Assembly (NCBI GenBank): GCA_009760855.2
Contig: WPIO01000042.1
Span: 454,501 to 518,500, forward strand
Reading direction: 5' to 3'
From: Cristatella mucedo
Lineage: Eukaryota; Bryozoa; Phylactolaemata; Cristatellidae
Length of the DNA stretch: 64,000 nucleotides
Position numbers and translations under genes: made by a program. A model generated the notes under the pieces. That model had not been told where the DNA came from and did no database searches. It was given only the letters and a program-made list of their open reading frames with translations. Shown here in pieces: positions 56,640 through 64,000 of the stretch (position 1 is the stretch's first letter; each line of letters opens with the position of its first letter).

Positions 56640-57900
56640 ACGGGAATCTGGACGCTTAGGAGCCGGCCAAGCCCTGACAAGAGCGGGCGCACGACCGGCG
56701 GCAAGCGGCGGCGATCAGGTGCGTACCGTGGAGGCTGCTCTTGGCAGTGTCGGTGCCGTATTTCGGCTAACGTCGTGCGGAAAACGCGGGTGCGGGTGAG
56801 TGCGGCAGGCAGCGATCGCCGAGCGAGCCTGTACCGTCGCTGTTAGCTCAAGTCACGAAGAGCGCCTCTATTCGCGAGCCGACATTTTGGGAGAATGTTT
56901 GAGCGCCGCTGGGCGGCTGAGATGCAACCGAGCTACCCTCATGGACAGGCAGTGTGATAGATTGTAAGGCAGACACACTGGGTCTGCCTGCCACGTCTCA
57001 GCTGCGCTGGTCTCTCTCCCCGCCCCCGCAGTCGTCGGCTGTGCGCATGTACCACCAGACGTCCAACGGATACCTGCACTCTTAAGATGGGATTGTTCCC
57101 ACGGGTGGTTCGCACCATCCGCTGACCGAGTCGACATGGGCGTGGTGGGTGGTTGCGAGCGGAAGTCTGCTCCAGCCGAGTGCGTCGAGCGGCAAGCTAG
57201 CGCGACCGACGAGCGCACGCTCGCGTCGGCCGTTGGGCTTCTTTACGCTCCACGGATGAAGCCATGCCGCTGGTGCCATTGTGGCGTTACTGCATGCCAT
57301 GCCATACTGCCACACAAGCAGCAGCGCGGTGGGCGAAATGTCGCCATCAGCTGCGCAGGATGGGCACTGGCAGGCGCGTGCGAGCAGCACGCGCGGCCGA
57401 TCGCTCGGCTGCGCTGACGACGGCGGCGCTCAGATCTTTACGGTCGGAGCGTCGGTGGAGTGCCGCTACGCTCCTCTTTTCTAGCCACTTTCGGGCTCGC
57501 CGCCGCCGCCGTCTCCGTCTCCGCACGCTCCTTACTGCCGGTTTACCTTAAAGAGGGGGGCGAACGGGTAGATTCCCACACGTAATGGCGTCGGGTTATA
57601 ACAGTTTAGCCTGTTCCGGTCCCGTACTGGTCCGCCTGCGCCGAAGTGGCGCTGAGCACATCCGTCGCCCCCAGACGGGGCCGGGCAGATTGGAAATCCA
57701 GTTGGCTCGTCCGGTCGCGCCCGACGCCGGCTGGTCGAAAGCGTCGCCATTCCTTCTGGCAACGGAAAGCGCTACTTTCGCAGCGGCGGTGCTGTACTCT
57801 TCGCTAGCGCTTCCGCCGCACGCCCCACCGCCGGAGCTCCTACTCTTCGGCAGCGCGCCGCCGTTGGGACGCGAGTTGGCGTCGCCGTCCCAGCGCACGC
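56640..57900 (+). other. GC-rich DNA, possible exons
   Basis: A pyrimidine-rich acceptor (ctctctccccgcccccgcag, ending 57031) is followed by a short frame to TAA at 57083-57085 (VRMYHQTSNGYLHS), which could be a terminal exon. The rest shows GC-driven frames on both strands. Confidence 0.25.
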
Positions 57901-57928
57901 TCGCGGCGGCATGTGCTGAGGCCGGCTG

Positions 57929-59310
57929 GTGGTCGCGTCACGGCGCTTGGCCGCCAGCCTGCTGGCTCGCGTCGCTGGCTGCCCCGGCGGCGGCAATATC
58001 TGTTTCGCGTACGTCGATGCCGTGCGCCGCCTCGCGCGCGCTGCTCCGGCGCCGGCTGAGCAGCCGCCGCTGACGGCGGCGGCAAGGCGATGGCGAGCCC
58101 GCGCCGACACGCGAGCCTCTCGGCGCCTGCGCCCAGCCGGCGTCAACTGCTCGACCCGGCTCGCGGCGACGGGCGAGGCGATCGCCCGCGCGGAGGTTCG
58201 CGGCGCGCGTGCGCTCTTCGACGACGCGTGGCGCTCGCGCGACTGACGTGCGCCGATGTGCCGACGTGGCTGCGTGACGGCGCCCGGCGACGCCGAGGCA
58301 GGCCGCCTACCTGATAGCGTACGCGCCTGCACCGCAGCGCGCCGCCCAGGCTGAGCTGCGCTGCGCTCGGTCTACGCGCCGCAAACGTTCACTGTGTGCA
58401 CGGACGCCAAGTCGCCGCCTGAGGTGCACGACCATGCGCCGCCTCGTGTTGCCGAGTGCTCGCCCAACGTGCGCCTGATCGAGCCGATAGGACTTCTGCC
58501 CACGGCAGCGTCGCCCAGGTCAGTCGACCTGCGCTGCATGCGAGCCCTGTCGCGAAGTTGCCACACGGCGGCTGCCGCCGCGGAGCTGGCGCTGGCGCTA
58601 CCGTCAACTCGTCGGCCAGAGCTGCCGCTGGCGAGTAACGGCGAGCGGGCATCCTTCAGCCTTTACAACGGCAGCAACGACGCCGAGAGCGCGCTGGACG
58701 CTCACGTCGTGAATCTACCGCCACGAGCGTTTAAAAGCGTCGACCGCGCCGGGCCGCCGTGTACTGCTGGTGGGCGCGAGCCGCCGCGCCGCGAGGCGTC
58801 GTCCAGGCCAAGGGCAGCTCTGTACGGCTTTTCAGTCGGTCTGTGGTTTGAGGGCATCGCCGGCGCGCGGGCTGCGCGACGACAGCCGCGCTGCGACGGG
58901 AGGTCGGCGCAGCTATACCGGTGGCGAACGACGCCGTACCGCCCGACGAGCACTACTGGGCTCTGAACCGGCTGCCGGACGCAACCGGCATGGGGATCTG
59001 GGAGCCGACCGGCACGAACTGCGTGCTGGCTCAGTTCGGAAACAGACGGTGGCAGTGGCAACGGCAGCGCTACACGAGTGTCGCGGCCGGTACACCATGA
59101 CGTAAAAGGAAAATGGCTCTAAGGACCTGGCGTGGCTGCTCGGAAGCTTGGCACGGAGGCGTTCGCCAACAAGTTCTACTACGAGTACGACCCTGATCGT
59201 GTGCACTGCCTCACATGTCCGCGGGCCGCGCCTCCGCTCGCCACCGAAGGCTCTACTGGTGAGGCAGCTGCAAGTCGGCCTTCCCGGATGAGGAGTTTGT
59301 CCGTCTATCG
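57929..59310 (+). pseudogene. Unidentified GC-rich coding-like region, multiple frameshifts
   Basis: Successive + strand frames show protein-like stretches with GC-biased third positions: NICFAYVDAVRRLARAA (about 57990), LFDDAWRSRD then CADVPTWLRDG (about 58220-58280), ASFSLYNGSNDAESALDAHV (58650-58710), YGFSVGLWFEGIAG (58825-58865), PDEHYWALNRLPDATG (58935-58995), IWEPTGTNCVLAQFG (59000-59040), ALHECRGRYTMT (59065-59100) and EAFANKFYYEYDPDRVHCL (59157-59210). Each lies in a different frame from a neighbour, so several indels, or sequence errors, would be needed. I do not recognise the family. Confidence 0.35.
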
Positions 59311-59705
59311 CCACGATAGCAGACCGCCAGCCGCGCCTTTGCAGCGGGTGATGCTCCTGCCGACAACTGAGGTGAGCAGCAGCGGTGTCGAGATACCACC
59401 GGTGCCCGGAAGTCCTCCTGCTGCTGTCGTTGCCGTCGCTGAAGGTCGCCAGGCAGCCATTCCCTTCGAGCTCTAGGAGTTTCAAGCTTGTCTGATGCCA
59501 GTGCCTCCTTTGCCCATACCTTATTCGCAAAGGAACTCCCCAATATTTTCCCAAAGTTTTTCATATCAGTCCATTGTGCACAGGCAGATTTTTCTGCTGA
59601 ACTTGCCTTCAGCTTCAGCTGCTCTTTAACGTCTTGTGGGTAGACGTGTTCGAAATAATTCCTCTGGCTCTATACAGGGACGCCTGTAGTCACCTATTAG
59701 GAATG

Positions 59706-59835
59706 CCACCCGAGGTGGCCATGGCTAAGGTGCTCGGGTCCCGAGTGATATCAATGTGGAACATTTGAGAGCCGAAGCTCGTCACTCGAAACAGCCCCGT
59801 GGTGTATGCTAAGTACATGAATAGTGGATTCAGTT
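59706..59835 (+). mobile_element. SINE-B, diverged
   Basis: ggtggccatggctaaggtgc (A box), an internal stretch near gatatcaatgtggaaca, ctcgtcactcgaaacagccc in the B-box position and an LINE-like end (gattcagttctaggattcta). Confidence 0.65.
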
Positions 59836-59875
59836 CTAGGATTCTATACTCAATGAGTTACATGGGTACTCAGAG

Positions 59876-59878
<3 letters not shown>

Positions 59879-59906
<28 letters not shown>

Positions 59907-59924
59907 ATATATATATATATATAT
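59879..59924 (+). repeat. (CA)n then (TA)n microsatellite
   Basis: About 13 CA units followed by about 10 TA units. Confidence 0.95.
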
Positions 59925-59929
59925 GAAAG

Positions 59930-61200
59930 GAAAATGAAGTGGTAGTTTGAGCCATGACTACTACAAATATGGATCGCCATTGCTGTCAGTCCAGATCTCA
60001 GCTGCAGACTCCAGCCACACCATATAAATAATGCACAATGAGAAGTTTATGAGTACTGCATTTGTGAAACACACATGTGCCCAACCACTGCACACTTATG
60101 CCCACCCCGACATGCATTGTGCGCGCATTGCAATACTAATTAGAAGCATGTAGAGGCAGAGATGTGGCACGGTTTTATGGTGGCAAACGCAAGCAGATGA
60201 CAGGCCTGTGAAGACCGTACACAAGCATAATGTCTGAGCGGACACACGTTTATAGTTGTGTATGCATGCTTATCAGTTTACAACGAGTTGGCTTTCTGTC
60301 ATGCCGCTGATAAAAGAGTAGAGGGTGAGCACAGTCATAGACAAAGATTTTGTTTCATCACAAAGCAGACTGAGTTTTAATATAGGGAAGAAGAGTTAGA
60401 TAGCAGATATAGGAGATATACGATTTAGATAGATAGTAGATATAGAGAGTGGCATCGAAAAGAGGGAAAGAGTTTTAAAGAATGTACAGCTCCTCCCGAG
60501 CAACAAGGAATCGGATAACAACTTCGATAATGCTGGGATTGGTTTAGAATTTTGACATGTAGTAACGAAGTTGAAAAATAAACAGGTCTGGGCCGGGATT
60601 CAACAGCCTCATGGATGTTAATAATTGCGCAGGTGCGCTGTTAGTACTCTCCGTGTTTTCGCGTGGTATGATACAGGAATTGCCAGCTGCATTAGACGAC
60701 TGAACCCGGGCCATTGAATGCACGGATCCTACCACCATAAGAACCAAAGAACCAAACAAGGACTGTGTGTCAGGCTAGTGAGCCGAGCCTCCGCCCCCGA
60801 CGCGTTCCGTGGCACTATGGGGTCCACTGCTTCCACCATGTCGCAAGTGGAGTAGGTCGCCCTCCCCTGCGATCGATTACAGGTCACGACTAGCCAGATG
60901 TCATCCAACCAATTCCATAACTAGCATAATCTGGCTATGTCCTTAGACAATTCTGTAACTATCAGAAGGACTGTTGTTGAAGACTATTAAGATGGCAAAT
61001 ATCAGAGCCAGTGGAACTTATTCCTCCCAGCCTACAAATGTTATCTATCATAAGACATTAAACAACTAGACAAACCAGGTTACAAAGTGATCTTTCACCA
61101 CGATGGCCAGATCATCACAGCAACTAATGTCCGCATGGTTTCAGAAACATAACATTGCAAATATTCAAGCTTCCATTGCAATGATTACTGCCAGCCATTT
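59930..61200 (+). other. AT-rich intergenic DNA
   Basis: No gene recognised; a run of gata-like repeats lies near 60395-60450. Confidence 0.4.
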
Positions 61201-61211
61201 AGCCAGGTTAA

Positions 61212-61352
61212 AATGCTCACCTGCCTCTATCAGATATTCAACGTGTTAAATGTATTCGATGACCAGAGGTCATGCACTCTGAGCCTATGTGGAAGCAGTG
61301 AAGCTGCACCTGGAAGATTCAGTTCTCTCTAGGCACTATGCGTTAATTATAT
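61212..61352 (+). mobile_element. Partial SINE-B
   Basis: gctcacctgcctctatcaga, gttaaatgtattcgatgacc and the LINE-like end gattcagttctctctaggca. The order fits SINE-B, but the A box is lost. Confidence 0.6.
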
Positions 61353-61369
61353 GAGATTGTATCGTAGTG

Positions 61370-61760
61370 GCAGTATCAGCTACATTCTTATATCGAACTG
61401 CAAACCTAGTAATTAAGTTCATATCAGCTTCATAGAGCTACTAATAACTGAGTCAGAATTGCTGCTGGTATATAAAGACCTCAGGAATGTGTGACGTAAG
61501 TAGAAACTCTGCTTGAAGTCTTATAGACTTTTTGGCAGCTTTTGATAATACTATCACAGAGTGTTTAAGCAGATACAGCTGCACATGTTCTTGATCTCCT
61601 CATTGTCTCCAAGCTCGTCAAACTCCTCCATCTCCTTTCGCCGCAGTATTGCTGACATTCGAATTGGGAACAACTTCCTAATGGTTGACTGAACCAGCTA
61701 CTTATCAGCTGGAAACGGCGTAGACACCAAAGTTAGAAAAACGTTTCCTTCAAAATCAGC
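61370..61760 (+). mobile_element. Possible LINE RT remnant
   Basis: A FLAAFDN-like segment (ttggcagcttttgataatac, 61531-61552) resembles RT motif A of L-A. The surroundings are heavily decayed. Confidence 0.35.
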
Positions 61761-61816
61761 AATTTCAGTAATCAGGCCTCACTACCCCTGCTCACTCATT
61801 GCATTCATAGTCTATC

Positions 61817-61830
61817 AGCCTCTCTCTCTC

Positions 61831-61871
<41 letters not shown>

Positions 61872-61905
61872 TCTCTTCTCCCCTTCTTTTCTCTCTCTCT
61901 CCCAT
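61817..61905 (+). repeat. (CT)n microsatellite
   Basis: CT tract with interruptions (ccctc, acttctcttctcccc). Confidence 0.95.
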
Positions 61906-61909
61906 GTGG

Positions 61910-62400
61910 GCCTTAACTCATTGCACTGAACAAATGAGTAATGTCTAAAAACAACCAGAAAAGCTTCTGCATCGTCTCCAATAACAAAATGGGGAGGAGA
62001 CACGTGGCATGTGACTGTCCATATTGTATATAGGTACATGCCAGCTATCACCAGAACCAGTTTCATAGTTTCTAATCAGTCCATTATCGTAGCAGTAAAA
62101 CAGACATGTGGATATTAACACCACCTGAATACTTTCATTAGAGGGTACACTTGAAACTCAGTATCGTAATTTGTTTAACGTGTATTGGCGATTTCGAAGA
62201 GGCACGTCGGGGGGAGGCGAAGGGTGGCAGGTGAGTCGGTGGAGTTGTGTGGTGCAAGATGGATCTTTCTCTAAGAAATGTACACTAGAGTTCTTATATG
62301 AAACAATGGTAGGATGTTTAGATTAGGCGAGATTGAAGTGATCACATTGGAAACCTCTATGGCTCGCTCCTTGTTGTTCTGCCGGCAATAAGATGCTTTA
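61910..62400 (+). other. Intergenic DNA
   Basis: No feature recognised. Confidence 0.4.
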
Positions 62401-62409
62401 CTGGTGGTA

Positions 62410-62545
62410 TAACTCTACTGCTAGCTTGCCTGTCGTGAGCGCCAGCTGCCACGTTGCACTGTTGATCAGCCCTGGTTCCCTGCTGGCACCTCACTAGGTC
62501 CCTCCTGCTAATCCTAAGAGTCTTTTCAGTTCTTCATGCTGTAGT
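62410..62545 (+). mobile_element. L-A LINE fragment, decayed
   Basis: ctagcttgcctgtcgtgagc and the following sequence match the LACLSREREL-type segment (gtctgtcgtgagcgtcgcag) of other L-A copies. Confidence 0.5.
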
Positions 62546-62549
62546 ATCT

Positions 62550-63700
62550 AAGTCTGTAACTTAACTAAACCAAGAATATTCAGTTTGTTGTGATAACTGC
62601 ACCCCGTAAGTACTCAGACTAAATACTAGTTTGAATAGGGCCATGGGTTTATTTATAGGTTTTAGAAAGAGACCTAAATGAAAAAGAGAGTTAAACCAAG
62701 TTTGTTTCTCACAGATAGACAGACATATACTCGGTTATGTACAGTCTACAATAATCATTGCACAGGAGCATTGTGACCATTGCAGACGCAGACACATGAA
62801 CAAACTGAGGTTGTTTGGTATTAGTCATGTTGGTGCACAGTGAACGAAGCGCTTAATAACGTTATTGCTCGAGCTACGCTGCAGCCAGCCGCACAGCTGA
62901 TACCTTGGCCATAATCAGAAGCCATACCACTGTGCATTGTGTTTGAATAGCTTCACGGAAAGGAGGCTCACCACAAGTGGTTCGGTACATTGATATTGAT
63001 GCTGCCATTTTTTCTGGTCGAAGTAATCATCATCGGTTATGTTTCTCCGCAGGCTGCTTCCAGTCCAGCATTTTGCCATCACTGTAGACAAACCGCAGGC
63101 TGTCCAATGACTTAGCCGGAGCTGATATATAGGGCCGTCGCTGTATTCAGTAGTAAGCAGATGGTGGTGGTGATGGTCAACTGTTGAGTCGTCATGGACA
63201 CTCTGCCTCATAGTATGGTGAAGAACAGGGAGTGATGACTGGTGTGGATGAATTTGCCATCGATGCCCAGCAAAGAGTTGCTGCCCAGTAGAATCTGGTA
63301 ATGAACCAATGGTATATTGAAAGTAGCCGTAGTGAAAGGATAAACGATTTTGAGATGCATCGTGTGTATTCTCTAGGAGACGCTTCGTTGGAGCGATTTG
63401 GCGGCTTTGGACACTGACTAACTGATCGATGTGGGTAACCACTGGCTTCCAGGCCAGGCTGATCCTTGTCTAACCAGCCGCAAGCGCTTTCAGGCAGGGC
63501 TCTACTCCTGCTTGCCTGCGCCCCAAGCTCTGGCCTCATGAGGTCAGGTGAGCCAGTCACACCTGGCTGGTTACTGCAGTGGGGCGATTTTGTTGCCTCA
63601 CACACGGCATGGTGGCGTATGATGGAGGTCACAGCTCTTCAGTCACTCATGGTAGAGGCCACAATCAGAAATAGTTTTACTATTCTCATTCTCAACAATG
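62550..63700 (-). other. Intergenic DNA or 3' UTR of the right-edge gene
   Basis: If the right-edge frame is real, this is its - strand 3' UTR side. A 175-codon - strand frame at 62915-63442, with a run of five His, has no recognised domain. Confidence 0.35.
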
Positions 63701-64000
63701 TCAAACTTTATAATCGCCACGAATTCCCATCACGTTGATTACGTCGCCAGGTTGTCTTTGGCAGTTACTGATGGAGTTTCGTGCATCACGGGCTTGACGC
63801 GAAATGAGACCCGATGACCTTGAACGCTCGTATGCCGCTGTAGCCACAGCCGTCTGACGTTGTTCGACAGCTTCAGGAACATGAGTGGGCTGCAGAGAGC
63901 AGAGCTGCGAGGTGGGCAACATCTCTTCAATCACTGAATAGTAGGACAGTTTAGGCAGGCTCCTTGAGAACGCCAGCTGGCTGGAGCTGATGGTTGTTTT
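63701..64000 (-). CDS. Candidate last exon of an unidentified gene (partial)
   Basis: On the - strand an open frame runs from the window edge to TGA at 63701-63703 (about 99 codons) without interruption. It includes LPKLSYYSVIEEMLPTSQLC, VEQRQTAVATAAYERSRSSG and ends VMGIRGDYKV. Composition is coding-like and no repeat match is seen. No family recognised; it may start at an acceptor outside or near the edge. Confidence 0.4.
   Translation of the reverse strand, partial: KTTISSSQLAFSRSLPKLSYYSVIEEMLPTSQLCSLQPTHVPEAVEQRQTAVATAAYERSRSSGLISRQARDARNSISNCQRQPGDVINVMGIRGDYKV

Noticed and set aside
57772-58332. 186-residue - strand frame
   Set aside because: Very Arg/Ala-rich, a typical antisense shadow of GC-rich DNA; the + strand shows better protein-like segments.
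62915-63442. 175-residue - strand gene
   Set aside because: No domain, low-complexity His run, overlapping frames on the same strand; it may be 3' UTR of the right-edge gene.

Overview
The window looks like metazoan nuclear DNA. It has split genes with GT-AG introns, long dinucleotide microsatellites, many 5'-truncated non-LTR retrotransposons ending in (ATT)n or (CATTA)n tails, tRNA-derived SINEs, and one Ty3/gypsy LTR element. I cannot name the species. Repeat style and intron size fit an invertebrate, but that is inference.

One gene can be read with high confidence: the 3' part of a CLC family 2Cl-/H+ exchanger of the ClC-3/4/5 subfamily on the + strand. Thirteen coding exons (3177-3257, 4650-4832, 5468-5613, 7247-7315, 7507-7654, 11394-11479, 12174-12295, 16282-16396, 17623-17718, 20867-20925, 21399-21628, 26720-26814, 32586-32667) join in a consistent phase into 1512 nt, giving 503 residues and a TAG stop. 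All twelve introns are GT-AG. The proton glutamate, the GxFxP anion-pore motif, the pore tyrosine, both CBS domains and the two ATP-contacting CBS residues are present. Exons for the N-terminus and the gating-glutamate motif must lie upstream of the window.

The introns and 3' flank (1-34.5 kb) are packed with decayed LINEs of two related families, here called L-A ((ATT)n tail) and L-B (CATTA tail), and with SINEs. Several insertions are nested, so relative ages can be read. From 35.5 to 44.9 kb there is GC- and CpG-rich DNA, long (TA)n arrays, more SINE and LINE pieces and one candidate exon (40535-41082).

A degenerate Ty3/gypsy element on the - strand fills 44992-52117. It has near-identical LTRs and a 5-bp target duplication. 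Its gag, protease, RT, RNase H and integrase are broken by stops, frameshifts and a 47-bp tandem duplication. From 52.1 to 54.9 kb lie more L-A tails, an unidentified GC-rich coding-like island (53338-53770, - strand) and a 93-bp hairpin. A second GC-rich, coding-like but frame-broken region lies at about 57.9-59.3 kb. The right edge (63701-64000, - strand) holds an open frame that may be the last exon of a gene running out of the window.

I found no operon-like or defence-like system. The most interesting items are the nested retroelements, the SINE/LINE shared tail, the very short L-B insertion, the two unidentified coding-like islands and the weak splice sites around exon I of the CLC gene.
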